Source of the DNA: Mycolicibacterium hodleri
GTDB lineage: Bacteria; Actinomycetota; Actinomycetes; Mycobacteriales; Mycobacteriaceae
DNA: 64,000 nt
Direction of reading: 5' to 3'
NCBI RefSeq assembly: GCF_025822245.1
Contig: NZ_JACKTL010000019.1
Location: forward strand, 62,001-126,000
The notes below the pieces were generated by a model. That model saw only the letters and a program-made list of their open reading frames with translations. It made no database searches and was not told the DNA's origin. The translations under genes and the position numbers were made by a program. Numbering within the stretch: the first letter of the stretch is position 1; every line of letters begins with the position of its first letter. Of this stretch, positions 16,936-24,412 are shown in pieces.

Positions 16936-17376
16936 ATGACCGACAGCAGCTTCCTCTCCGACCTGCCATTGGCCGGCGAGCTCATCTCCACGAACTTCGA
17001 CGGCTGGCCCGAATGGCTCAAGGCCGAGTTCGCCGAACACGCGCACGACGGCGAGGTGGGATCACGACTCCTCAGCGAGAACGACCGGGTGCGGGTGTGG
17101 GAGATCCGGCTCGCACCAGGTGCGCGGTGGCACGCCCACCGGCACGTGCTCGACTACTTCTGGACCGCGGTCAACGCCGGCCGCAGCAGGCAGCACACCT
17201 TCGACGGGACCGTCCGCGAGGTGTCCTACGATGCCGGTGAGACCCGCCACTTCCACTTCGGACCGGGAGAGTATCTGTTGCACGACATCGAGAACATCGG
17301 CGAGTCCGAGTTGATCTTCAGCACGGTCGAGCACCTCGACAGCGCCAACGCGCCGCTGACCACCGGCCGAGAGTAG
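16936..17376 (+). CDS. cupin-domain protein
   Basis: A 146-residue single-domain cupin. The first motif is recognisable as PGARWHAHRHVLDYF (two or three histidines with a following acidic residue) and the second as GETRHFHFGPGEYLLHDIENIGES, giving a possible metal site. Small cupins of this kind in catabolic clusters act as isomerases, ring-cleaving oxygenases or ligand sensors; nothing here decides between them. An ACGAAGGACGACG tract upstream of the ATG serves as ribosome site. It lies between a monooxygenase and an Old Yellow Enzyme in the same direction, so a role in the same pathway is inferred. Confidence 0.75.
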   Translation: MTDSSFLSDLPLAGELISTNFDGWPEWLKAEFAEHAHDGEVGSRLLSENDRVRVWEIRLAPGARWHAHRHVLDYFWTAVNAGRSRQHTFDGTVREVSYDAGETRHFHFGPGEYLLHDIENIGESELIFSTVEHLDSANAPLTTGRE

Positions 17377-17384
17377 AAGACGTC

Positions 17385-18473
17385 ATGGCGCACTTGTTCA
17401 CTCCTCTCGTGCTGCGGGAGGTGACCTTCGCCCACCGGGCGTGGATGTCGCCGATGATGCAGTTCGCCGCCCAGCCGGACGGCGAGGACGTCGGATCCCC
17501 GTCGGACTGGCACCTGCAGCACCTGGGGTCGCGAGCCGCCGCCGGGGCGGCGCTGGTGATGGTCGAGGCCACCTCGGTGCACCCCGTCGGCCGCAGCAGC
17601 GTCTACGACACCGGCCTCTGGAACGACCGTCAGGCCATGGCATTTCGGCGCATCACCGAGTTCGTCTCGGCGCAGGGCTCGGTTCCGGGCATCCAGCTGG
17701 TCCACGCCGGCCGCAAGGGCTCGACCGGCCGGCCGTGGCCCGACGAGGACCGCGAGCCGGAGTCGTGGCAGACGGTCGGGGCCAGCGACCGGCCCTTCGG
17801 CCGGCTGCCGAGTCCCGCCGAGCTGAGCGTCGACGAGATCGCGTCACTGGTGACGGCGTTCGCCGATTCGGCGAGCCGCGCGGCCGCCGCGGGCTTCAAG
17901 GTGTTGGAACTCCATGGGGCGCATGGCTATCTGATCCACCAGTTCCTCTCCCCGCACTCCAACGCCCGCACTGACCAGTACGGCGGCTCGCTGGAGAACC
18001 GTCTGCGCTTCGCCCTGGAGGTGACGACGGCCGTGCGCCACGCCTGGCCCGAGGAGCTGCCGCTGTTCTTCCGCGTCTCGGCCACCGACTGGCTCGGCGG
18101 TGACACCGACGACGAACGGCCCGGGTGGACGGTCGACGAGACGCTCGAACTCGCGTCGCGGCTAAAGACCCTGGGCGTCGACCTGATGGACGTCTCCAGC
18201 GGCGGATCCGCCCCGGACGCGAAGATCCCCGTCGGTCCCAGCTACCAGGTTCCGTTCTCGGCGCGGGTGCGCAAGGAGATCGAGATTCCCACGGCCGCGG
18301 TGGGGCTCATCACCGAAGCCGAGCAGGCCGACACGATCATTGCCGAAGGGGACGCCGACGCGGTCTTCCTGGCCCGCGTGCTGCTGCGCAATCCCAGTTG
18401 GATCAGGCAGGCCGCCGACGAACTCGGCGCGACGCTGGCGCACCCACCTCAGTACGCGCGGGCGTTCCGCTAG
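17385..18473 (+). CDS. Old Yellow Enzyme family NADH:flavin oxidoreductase (YqjM-like)
   Basis: A 362-residue TIM-barrel FMN protein. It starts LFTPLVLREVTF, then MSPMMQF, a QLVHAGRKGS strand carrying FMN-binding residues, the active-site histidine pair in LHGAHGYLIHQFLSP, the SNARTDQYGGSLENR signature and VGLITEAEQAD near the phosphate-binding end. The length and the AGRKGS/HGAH combination match the short thermophilic-like class (YqjM, xenobiotic reductase). It would reduce an activated C=C bond, such as a ring enone formed after hydroxylation. It is the last gene of the plus-strand catabolic run, 8 nt after the cupin gene. Confidence 0.88.
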   Translation: MAHLFTPLVLREVTFAHRAWMSPMMQFAAQPDGEDVGSPSDWHLQHLGSRAAAGAALVMVEATSVHPVGRSSVYDTGLWNDRQAMAFRRITEFVSAQGSVPGIQLVHAGRKGSTGRPWPDEDREPESWQTVGASDRPFGRLPSPAELSVDEIASLVTAFADSASRAAAAGFKVLELHGAHGYLIHQFLSPHSNARTDQYGGSLENRLRFALEVTTAVRHAWPEELPLFFRVSATDWLGGDTDDERPGWTVDETLELASRLKTLGVDLMDVSSGGSAPDAKIPVGPSYQVPFSARVRKEIEIPTAAVGLITEAEQADTIIAEGDADAVFLARVLLRNPSWIRQAADELGATLAHPPQYARAFR

Positions 18474-18501
18474 GCACCGACTCCCAGGAGGGGCTGCTAG
18501 C

Positions 18502-18864
18502 GTGCGACCGATGGGCAGCGCCGGCAGTGTTCAGATCGTCGTGATGGACGGCCCGACGGCCTCCACGCTCTCGCAGATCCTGCCGTTGCTCCTGCTCACC
18601 CTGATGGTCGAGCTACGGCGAAGCGCGTTGCACCAGAGGATCTCTCGGGTGCTGTTTGGCGTGTTCTTCATGGTGTTCGGCGTCATCGAGACGGTGCTCG
18701 TGCTCTCGATCGACGGAACTCTCTACCCGTTCCAGTGGGGCGATCTTCTCTCCGCCCTGGCCATCTTCACGCTGCTCGCGATGATCTTCGTGATCTCGTT
18801 CATCGACCCCGGCCCGCGATGGGACGACGTTCGGGAGCGGCGCGACGGAGGCAACCCGAAGTAG
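18502..18864 (+). CDS. small membrane protein, three hydrophobic segments
   Basis: A 120-residue protein. GTG 18502 is chosen because an AGGAGGGG tract lies 7-8 nt upstream; ATG 18511 in the same frame is an alternative. Three hydrophobic segments are visible: around ILPLLLLTLMVEL, VLFGVFFMVFGVIETVLVL and LLSALAIFTLLAMIFVISF. The C-terminus is polar (DPGPRWDDVRERRD). No catalytic motif is visible and the family is not recognised. It follows the catabolic run by 28 nt but has its own strong ribosome site. Confidence 0.6.
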   Translation: MRPMGSAGSVQIVVMDGPTASTLSQILPLLLLTLMVELRRSALHQRISRVLFGVFFMVFGVIETVLVLSIDGTLYPFQWGDLLSALAIFTLLAMIFVISFIDPGPRWDDVRERRDGGNPK

Positions 18865-19016
18865 GGGGGCAGCCGCAGCAGGTAGACCAGCCGATCGAGC
18901 CGCCGCCGACGGGCGCGCAGCTTGAGCGTGACGCGGATCCCGACGACGAGTGCCGCCGTCACCACGCCGATCCACAGGAGCGCGGCGACCAGAACGATCA
19001 CGTCGACGGCAGTCAT
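18723..19016 (-). CDS. possible small membrane protein (97 aa)
   Basis: From ATG 19016 the minus frame gives MTAVDVIVLVAALLWIGVV, a good membrane helix, followed by a strongly basic region (KLRARRRRLDRLVYLLR) consistent with a cytosolic tail. The C-terminal third overlaps the opposing membrane-protein gene by about 140 nt, which is large; the true product may be shorter, or the frame may be spurious. The helix-plus-basic pattern makes it more than a random frame, but support is modest. Confidence 0.4.
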   Translation of the reverse strand: MTAVDVIVLVAALLWIGVVTAALVVGIRVTLKLRARRRRLDRLVYLLRLPPYFGLPPSRRSRTSSHRGPGSMNEITKIIASSVKMARAERRSPHWNG

Positions 19017-19185
19017 GCCGTCGACCCTTCCCGATCGTGGTCCCGCCAAGGTCACGGCCAAGCCACACCTCGGCCACCCTTCCGGCTAGCTGCAATACGG
19101 AATGGGTGTCAGCAGCGACGACGTGGCCAGCTCCCCGCAGCAGGATTGGAGATGTCACACAGACCGACCCACACGAGGAGCCATC

Positions 19186-19446
19186 ATGAAGACACCGTTC
19201 ACCTACGTCATCCCGGGACTGGCCGCCATTGCAATCGGTGGCGTCGTCGCCCTCGCCCCCGCCGCCAACGCCGCTCCCCTCGCGGCCCCGGCCGCCCACT
19301 CGGTGATCGCGACCGCAAGCGGTGAGGGCACCGACCCGCTGGTGCCCTTCGGCACCGAGCCGCAGGAACCGGCTCACCTGGGATACGTGGACTCCAACCA
19401 CGACGAGGCCAACACCAGCAACGGCCAGGTCGACCTGCCGTTCTGA
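19186..19446 (+). CDS. small secreted protein
   Basis: An 86-residue protein starting at ATG 19186, with GAGGAG 5 nt upstream. MKTPFTYVIPGLAAIAIGG begins a Sec signal peptide with a probable cleavage after AANA at about residue 29. The mature part (about 57 residues) is acidic and rich in Pro/Ala/Asn, without cysteines. The family is not recognised. It is flanked by an opposing kinase gene, with a weak hairpin between them. Confidence 0.65.
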   Translation: MKTPFTYVIPGLAAIAIGGVVALAPAANAAPLAAPAAHSVIATASGEGTDPLVPFGTEPQEPAHLGYVDSNHDEANTSNGQVDLPF

Positions 19447-19457
19447 CGCACGGGAGA

Positions 19458-19498
19458 GGCGGCGGCCCGGTCGACACACCACGACCCTTGCCGCCGCC
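19458..19498. terminator. weak bidirectional hairpin
   Basis: GGCGGCGGC (19458-19466) and GCCGCCGCC (19490-19498) form a 9-bp GC stem with a 23-nt loop between two convergent genes. There is no T-tract, which is usual for mycobacterial terminators but leaves the call weak. Confidence 0.3.
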
Positions 19499-19519
19499 CC
19501 ACGTGCGCTGCGCTGCACG

Positions 19520-20029
19520 TCATTTCACCCCAAGCCGATCGCAGACCTCCGCTACCGACAGTCCGGTGGTGTCGACTTCCCGGAACTCACCGCGCCACGG
19601 CGCGTAGTCCCTCGCGCGATCGCACACCTTCGACCACGATGGCTCCGCAACACGAGTGAATCCGCGGTGCCGGCGTTCCAGACGTCGCCGGTGCTCATCC
19701 GGATCCGAGCAGGCGAGCACCACGAACGTCACGGATGCGGTGACCCTGCGCCACGTGTCGCGTGCCGCGTGACTGTCGTTGACCGCGTCCACCACGACGG
19801 TCCTGCCCAGGGCCACGTTCGCCGCGGCCATCGACGCCACCGCCTCGTAGGCCGCGACGCCCAGATTCCAGCCGGGCGGCAGACCGCAGGCCAGCAGTGC
19901 CTCCTCCACGGGGTCGACCGACAGATGCACCGCACCCAGCCGTCTCGCGATCTCGGTGGCGACCGCGGTCTTGCCGACGCCGGGCAACCCGGACACGACG
20001 AGGAGCGCTCCCCCTGCCGGCTGCTCCAC
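19520..20029 (-). CDS. small P-loop kinase-like ATPase
   Basis: A 169-residue protein with a Walker A motif in VSGLPGVGKTAVATEIARRL, a DP..E element after VHLSV (a position binding substrate in shikimate- and gluconate-kinase-like enzymes), a Walker-B-like VVVDAVND and an Arg-rich lid (RRRLERRHRG). This suggests a small-molecule or protein kinase of the AAA_33/zeta-toxin-like group. GTG 20029 starts 2 nt after the stop of the cation-efflux gene, so the three genes (kmtR-like, CDF, kinase) form one operon. The substrate is unknown; a link to metal resistance is only positional. Confidence 0.65.
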   Translation of the reverse strand: MEQPAGGALLVVSGLPGVGKTAVATEIARRLGAVHLSVDPVEEALLACGLPPGWNLGVAAYEAVASMAAANVALGRTVVVDAVNDSHAARDTWRRVTASVTFVVLACSDPDEHRRRLERRHRGFTRVAEPSWSKVCDRARDYAPWRGEFREVDTTGLSVAEVCDRLGVK

Positions 20030-20031
20030 GG

Positions 20032-21060
20032 TCAACGCCGCCCACCCACCGCGTCCTCGGGGTAGGCGTGGACCAGCGCGGAGGTCAACCGCGGGACGGC
20101 GTGCGTCAGCGTGTGTTCGGCAGCGTGGGCGATGCGATGGGCGTCCGACAGGCCGAGGGCGGGATCGATGTCTAGTTCGGCGTCGGCGTGCAGCCGGTGC
20201 CCCATCCATCGCATCTTCACGCTGCGCACCCCGGTGACGCCGGGCTCGGCGGCCAGGGCCGCCTCGGCGGCGTCGACGTAGGTCGGGTCGACCCCGTCCA
20301 TGAGGCGACGGAAGACGTCGCGCGCGGCGGTGCGCAGAACCGCGAGGATCGCGATCGTGATCACCAACCCGATGATCGGATCGGCCAGCGGGACGCCGAG
20401 GGCGACGGCGCCAGCGCCGAGAAGCACCGCCAGCGAGGTGAATCCGTCGGTGCGAGCGTGCAGGCCGTCGGCCACCAGGGCCGCCGATCCGATCCGACGA
20501 CCCACCCGAATCCGGTAGACCGCGACGACTTCGTTGCCGATGAACCCGACGAGACCGGCCACCGCGACCCACGCGACGTTCTCGACGGGAACGGGGTCGA
20601 CCAGGCGACGGATCGATTCGATCCCGGCGACGACGGCCGACACGGCGATCATCGCCACCACGAAGAGTCCGGCCAGGTCTTCGGCGCGGCCGAATCCGTA
20701 GGTGTAGCGCCGGGTGGCGGCCTTGGTACTCAGCGCGAACGCGATCCACAGCGGGACGGCGGTTAGCGCGTCGGAGAAGTTGTGAATGGTGTCGGCCAAC
20801 AACGCGACCGACCCGGAGACGGCGACGACGGCGATCTGGGCGACGGCCGTCACGCTCAGGGCCAGCAGGCTGATCTTGACGGCCCGGATGCCGGCGGCGC
20901 TGGATTCCAGCGCGTCGTCGATGCTGTCGGCGGCATCGTGGCTGTGCGGCGCGAACACGTCGCGAACCGCCGAGCCAAACGACCCGCCCCAGCCGTCGTG
21001 GTCGTGGTGATGGTCGTGGTCGTGGTCGTGGTCGCGCGTACCGGTCGGCTGGTGGGCCAT
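20032..21060 (-). CDS. cation diffusion facilitator (CDF) metal exporter
   Basis: A 342-residue protein with six membrane segments and a cytosolic C-terminal dimerisation domain. The N-terminus is His/Asp-rich (DHDHDHDHHHDHD), a metal-binding tail that explains the GTCGTG-type repeat seen in the DNA. The transport-site motifs are in helix 2 (DTIHNFSDALTA) and helix 5 (ADGLHARTDG). The C-terminal domain contains the GHRLHADAELDID metal-sensing type segment. It pumps divalent metals out in exchange for protons. Its ATG overlaps the stop of the KmtR-like repressor gene, which suggests Ni/Co control as for Rv2025c. Confidence 0.9.
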   Translation of the reverse strand: MAHQPTGTRDHDHDHDHHHDHDGWGGSFGSAVRDVFAPHSHDAADSIDDALESSAAGIRAVKISLLALSVTAVAQIAVVAVSGSVALLADTIHNFSDALTAVPLWIAFALSTKAATRRYTYGFGRAEDLAGLFVVAMIAVSAVVAGIESIRRLVDPVPVENVAWVAVAGLVGFIGNEVVAVYRIRVGRRIGSAALVADGLHARTDGFTSLAVLLGAGAVALGVPLADPIIGLVITIAILAVLRTAARDVFRRLMDGVDPTYVDAAEAALAAEPGVTGVRSVKMRWMGHRLHADAELDIDPALGLSDAHRIAHAAEHTLTHAVPRLTSALVHAYPEDAVGGRR

Positions 21061-21461
21061 CAGGACTCCCCCTGCAACGCAGTCGGTTCGGGATGAAGGG
21101 CGCGCAGCGCGGCGACGCCCGCATGATGCCCGGGCACGCCCGGTCCCGAGTGTTCGGCGTTGAACACCGCATCGGTGACCAGCTGGGCGACGTGGTCGTT
21201 CTCCAGGCTGTAGTAGATCGTGGTCCCGTCGCGGCGGGGCCGGACGAGCCGCGCCATCCGCAACTTGGCCAGGTGCTGAGACACCGAGGGCGCCGGCTTG
21301 CCGACGTGTTCGGCGAGCTCGCTGACCGACATCTCCCGATCCACCAGCGCCCAGAGGACCTGAACCCGGGTCGCGTCGGCAAGCATCCGGAACACTTCGA
21401 CGACGAGACCCGCCTGATCGTCGGGCAGCCGACGACGGCATCCACCCGTACTTGCATTCAT
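21060..21461 (-). CDS. kmtR: ArsR/SmtB-family nickel/cobalt-sensing repressor, KmtR-like
   Basis: A 133-residue winged-helix repressor. The start is ATG 21461 (MNASTGG); an upstream frame is open but has no family-like sequence. The core VEVFRMLADATRVQVLWAL, MSVSELAEHVGKPAPSVSQHLAKLRMARLV and RRDGTTIYY closely follows M. tuberculosis KmtR as I know it. The metal residues assigned there also appear: His in NDHVAQL, Glu-His in NAEHSG and the His-His of PGHH. It represses until Ni(II) or Co(II) binds. It overlaps the CDF gene (ATGA), so the repressor and its probable target are in one operon and likely autoregulated. Confidence 0.85.
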   Translation of the reverse strand: MNASTGGCRRRLPDDQAGLVVEVFRMLADATRVQVLWALVDREMSVSELAEHVGKPAPSVSQHLAKLRMARLVRPRRDGTTIYYSLENDHVAQLVTDAVFNAEHSGPGVPGHHAGVAALRALHPEPTALQGES

Positions 21462-21581
21462 ACGCAGATAATGTACGCGACTGCGCCCGCTGCGACGAAT
21501 CCGTGGACGTGCGTCGAGTGCCGGTGACGGGTTACCCGTCTTCACCGCGTGCGCCAGCCTCGCGCGTCCGGTAGGCCCGCG

Positions 21582-21980
21582 TCACGGCCGTTCGCGAAAC
21601 CCCTGCTGACGGATGGCGTCTCGGTCGATCAGCGACCACACCTCGCCGATCCGCCGGTCGTCGAACCGGTAGAACACGTGCTCGACGAACGAAACCCGTT
21701 GTCCCGTCGGCCCGAAACCCAGGAACGCGTGCTGCGGAGTGCAGTGGAAGACGAGCCGGCAGGAGACGACCCGATCGTCGGCGAGCAGGAACTCCGGGAC
21801 GAATTCGAGGTCCGGGATCGCGTGCGTGTCACCTTCCAACATCGCCCGATACCCGCTCAGACCCAGCGCTCGCCCGTTGTGCACGACGTCGTCGGCGACG
21901 TACTCCCCGAGGTTCGACCACCGCCGATCATTCAGGCACGCAAGGTAATTGCGGTAGAGGTGGAGCAGGTCGTCGGCCAT
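21582..21980 (-). CDS. SnoaL-like / ester cyclase family protein (NTF2 fold)
   Basis: A 132-residue NTF2-fold protein: an N-terminal helix (LLHLYRNYLACLNDRRW), then EYVADDVVHNG, DLEFVPEFLLADDRVV, FHCTPQHAFLGFGPTGQRVSF and FYRFDDRRIGEVWSLIDR. The order matches the SnoaL-like polyketide/ester-cyclase group, which catalyses aldol-type cyclisation or has been recruited as a general small hydrolase/isomerase. No partner in a biosynthetic pathway is nearby. It starts 7 nt after the stop of the upstream methyltransferase and is probably in its operon. Confidence 0.7.
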   Translation of the reverse strand: MADDLLHLYRNYLACLNDRRWSNLGEYVADDVVHNGRALGLSGYRAMLEGDTHAIPDLEFVPEFLLADDRVVSCRLVFHCTPQHAFLGFGPTGQRVSFVEHVFYRFDDRRIGEVWSLIDRDAIRQQGFRERP

Positions 21981-21987
21981 TCGTCGG

Positions 21988-22935
21988 TCACCCTCCGTCG
22001 TCGACGCGGACCCCCTGCAGGAAGGCGCCGCGGCAAAACAGGTCGTCGTCGCTGAGATCCCGCCAGCGCGGTGCGAGCCGTTCGCGACCTATGCCGTCGC
22101 GGCGGTGTCGTTGCAGGGCGGTCACCAGCTGCATGCCGTTGCCCTCGATGCACGCCACGTGCTCGGAGTATGGCAGGCGGTTGATCAGCCAGGCGCGTCG
22201 TCCCGTCACCACCTTCCACAGCCATTCCGGGCACGCGCGGTGTCCGTTCCAGACCGGCGACAGGTTCAGCGAGCCGAGGTCGATCTGGTGGCTGAACCAT
22301 CCACCGGGCGCGAGCCATTGGCCGACGCAGCGCTGGGTGCCCGGCAGGTCGGCCACGTGCTGGAGAACGGTGTGGGAGAACAGGAAGTCCACCGTGCCCT
22401 CGGCCACGTGCGACGCGTCCTGCCAGGGGGCGACGTAGCGAATGCTCACGTCGTCCGCCTCCCCGCCCTCGAGCAGCGCGCGACGGATGGTCGCGACGCG
22501 CGCCGGGGCGAGCGTCCGGTCGAGCAGCTCGTCGGTCAGGATGTGGCTGGGGAACAGGTCGTCGTCGAGCCACTGGTCGTAGTCCGGCCAGCCTGCCGCC
22601 GGCCGCGGCGCACGACGGCCGAACATCTCGACGAGCTCGTCGAACAGGTCGACGTTGCCGCGCAGGCTGGTGTACGGAGTGGTGTCGAGCGCGTACAGGG
22701 TCGTCGCCCCGCTCAATAACGCGCTGAGTCCTGCCCCGATGCTGTCGCCGGGACCGAGTTCGGCGACGACGCGGGGGATCCGAGGCATGCCGTGGTGCAC
22801 GGCCAACGTCAGGTGCTTGATCCAGAGTTCGTAGAAGTAGCCCGCCTCGGCCCGGTGACCCGTGTCGCGGTCCGCCCTGAGGCCGGTGCCCGGAACGTAG
22901 GTGAGAAGGCCCCGCACGATGGGGCCGGGACGCAT
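21988..22935 (-). CDS. SAM-dependent methyltransferase (class I)
   Basis: About 315 residues from ATG 22935. The SAM-binding motif I appears as VVAELGPGDSIGAGL and a post-core acidic motif as TLYALDTTPYT; later FLFSHTVLQHVADL is motif-IV-like and LAPGGWFSHQIDLGSL is motif-VI-like. The C-terminal part is rich in Trp and Arg and of unknown role. The start is uncertain: GTG 22947 has a better G-rich tract at suitable distance, and a still longer frame begins at 23010. Similar proteins are found next to glycan or nucleotide-sugar genes, but the neighbours here (SnoaL-like, membrane protein) do not identify the substrate. Confidence 0.7.
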   Translation of the reverse strand: MRPGPIVRGLLTYVPGTGLRADRDTGHRAEAGYFYELWIKHLTLAVHHGMPRIPRVVAELGPGDSIGAGLSALLSGATTLYALDTTPYTSLRGNVDLFDELVEMFGRRAPRPAAGWPDYDQWLDDDLFPSHILTDELLDRTLAPARVATIRRALLEGGEADDVSIRYVAPWQDASHVAEGTVDFLFSHTVLQHVADLPGTQRCVGQWLAPGGWFSHQIDLGSLNLSPVWNGHRACPEWLWKVVTGRRAWLINRLPYSEHVACIEGNGMQLVTALQRHRRDGIGRERLAPRWRDLSDDDLFCRGAFLQGVRVDDGG

Positions 22936-23090
22936 CTCCCACGGCACTTGGCATTCCCCCGCTACCCCGACGGCGCACCGCATCCGTCGCAGGCCAGGGT
23001 CGGTGGCCACGGCCGGGTCGGCCCGCCGGAAGGTGCTCCCGACCAGCCTAACTCAGCGGCCCGGCGACGCCTGCTGGCTCAGCGGGGGCA

Positions 23091-23498
23091 TCAACGCACG
23101 ACGCCGACGACGAGAATGATGCTGCCGGCGATCATCGCAGGCGCCAGCGACACCAGCAGAAGGTTCACTAGGCGCTCCCTTGCGGCAGATGCCACGTGCT
23201 CACCCGTCGCGAGCGGCGCGAACTTCCGACCTGCGCCCCATAGTGCTGCGAGTTGCGTTGCGAGCCAGTTTGCATAGGCGCCGTACACGAGTAGCGCCGC
23301 AGAAACGACCTGCCAGGCGTGGGACAGAGTGACGTGCGGCCACAACAAGCCGATTACGACGAGAAGCGGGCCGTTCGTCATTCCCTGGAGGTGACTGGCC
23401 AGCCCCATTCGGGGGTTCTTCATGGCCGGGATCGCCACTCCCGTGACGAGACCGAGAACGAAGAGGATCAGCCCCAGAGCGAACAGGAGCGTCTGCAT
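23091..23498 (-). CDS. four-helix membrane protein, HabA/styrene-oxide-isomerase-like
   Basis: A 135-residue protein with four hydrophobic segments. The N-terminal helix (LLFALGLILFVLGLVTGV) is followed by NPRMGLASHLQGMTNGPLL, a segment typical of the family of hydroxylaminobenzene mutases and styrene oxide isomerases, then a third helix with YGAYANWLATQ and a fourth near the C-terminus. These small membrane proteins catalyse intramolecular rearrangements; whether this one does is unproven. It ends close to the att-like site at 23550 and is the last gene before the integration hotspot. Confidence 0.55.
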   Translation of the reverse strand: MQTLLFALGLILFVLGLVTGVAIPAMKNPRMGLASHLQGMTNGPLLVVIGLLWPHVTLSHAWQVVSAALLVYGAYANWLATQLAALWGAGRKFAPLATGEHVASAARERLVNLLLVSLAPAMIAGSIILVVGVVR

Positions 23499-23549
23499 GG
23501 TCGGATGCTACGAGAACACCCCGCGAACTGCATGAATCCTCAGATTCAT

Positions 23550-23569
23550 ACGTTGAAGCGGAATTCCAC
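23550..23569. repeat. att-like repeat 1 (relic of an earlier integration)
   Basis: ACGTTGAAGCGGAATTCCAC differs from the attL copy at 24350-24369 by one base in 20. The similarity continues on the right (CCAGTACGGCG here versus GCAATACCGCG there). Read on the minus strand, the copy encodes VEFRFNV followed by TGA, the usual C-terminus of YchF. It is about 800 bp left of attL with a methyltransferase gene between. Confidence 0.65.
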
Positions 23570-23649
23570 CCAGTACGGCGCACCGCGAACCTCCGGTCAC
23601 TTCATAGATATGCCGCGCCGCCTCAGCGTCGGTGTTCTACGGTCGTCTG

Positions 23650-24291
23650 ATGGGGGTCCGAGACACCGTCATGGCGGGCATTGCTCAGCAGCTTGGTCAT
23701 CCAAGGGGGCTGCGCGGTCGGCTGGTTGGTGCGGCGCTCAATCGGGGCAACCGACGGTTCGTGCGCGCCGCCGCGCAGGCGATGGTGCAACCCGGCGAGG
23801 CCTCGGTGGTGGCCGATATCGGATTCGGTGGCGGGGTGGGGCTCAAATTCTTGCTTGCCGGTGTCGGCCCGTCGGGCCGTGTTCACGGTGTCGAGGTGTC
23901 CGAGACGATGATCAACCAGGCCGCAGGGCGGTATCGCCGCGACATCGCCGCGGGGAGGCTGTCACTGCATTCGGCGACCATGACGCAGCTACCCTTCGCC
24001 GACGGCGAATTGGACGGCGCCATGACGGTCAACACCATCTACTTCGTCGCTGATCTCGACACGGCGTTCCGAGAGCTCGCCAGGGTGATGAATGGTCGGG
24101 GTCGACTCGTCATCGGTCTGGCCGACCCCGAAGTGATGGCGAAACTGCCATTCACGGGACATGGGTTTCAGCTCCGTCCGGTGCCGGACGTGATCGACGG
24201 ACTACGCAGCACCGGCCTTGCGGTCGAACACCGTCAGATCAGTGCAGACCCCAACGCTCCGCACCTGCTGATCGCCCACGCGGCCCCGTGA
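23650..24291 (+). CDS. class I SAM-dependent methyltransferase
   Basis: About 213 residues from ATG 23650; a GTG at 23632 in the same frame is an alternative. SAM-binding motif I is VVADIGFGGGVGLKFLL with an acidic loop in HGVEVSETM; motif II-like LPFADGELDGAMTVNTIYFV and VMNGRGRLVIGLAD follow in the order of UbiE/Ubie11-type methyltransferases. The target is unknown. The gene lies between two att-like repeats (23550 and 24350), so it may be cargo of a former integrated element rather than a core gene. It reads toward the integrase. Confidence 0.75.
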   Translation: MGVRDTVMAGIAQQLGHPRGLRGRLVGAALNRGNRRFVRAAAQAMVQPGEASVVADIGFGGGVGLKFLLAGVGPSGRVHGVEVSETMINQAAGRYRRDIAAGRLSLHSATMTQLPFADGELDGAMTVNTIYFVADLDTAFRELARVMNGRGRLVIGLADPEVMAKLPFTGHGFQLRPVPDVIDGLRSTGLAVEHRQISADPNAPHLLIAHAAP

Positions 24292-24349
24292 AACGTCGTG
24301 AACGAGTGACGTGGCTCGGCCGGAAGGCACGCCTTACTGCTTCGTCTAG

Positions 24350-24369
24350 ACGTTGAAGCGGAACTCCAC
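24350..24369. repeat. attL: left attachment site of the integrated element
   Basis: ACGTTGAAGCGGAACTCCAC. The last 14 bases (AAGCGGAACTCCAC, 24356-24369) recur exactly at the right end (34569-34582). On the minus strand the site, with its left neighbour, encodes VEFRFNV and TAG (24346-24348): the displaced original 3' end of ychF. The left half is therefore chromosomal and the right half comes from the element. Confidence 0.82.
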
Positions 24370-24399
24370 GCAATACCGCGACCGAACAACATGTCGCGG

Positions 24400-24405
24400 T
24401 AAACT
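24400..24405 (+). promoter_or_regulatory. probable -10 element of the integrase gene (leaderless)
   Basis: TAAACT ends 7 nt before the GTG at 24413, with no Shine-Dalgarno tract between, consistent with transcription starting at the start codon. It lies only 31 nt right of the att core, so integration could change what is upstream of the integrase promoter. Confidence 0.4.
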
Positions 24406-24412
24406 CCCCACC

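Noticed and set aside
21001..21050. GTCGTG-type tandem repeat resembling a minisatellite
   Set aside because: It encodes the His/Asp metal-binding N-terminus of the cation diffusion facilitator.
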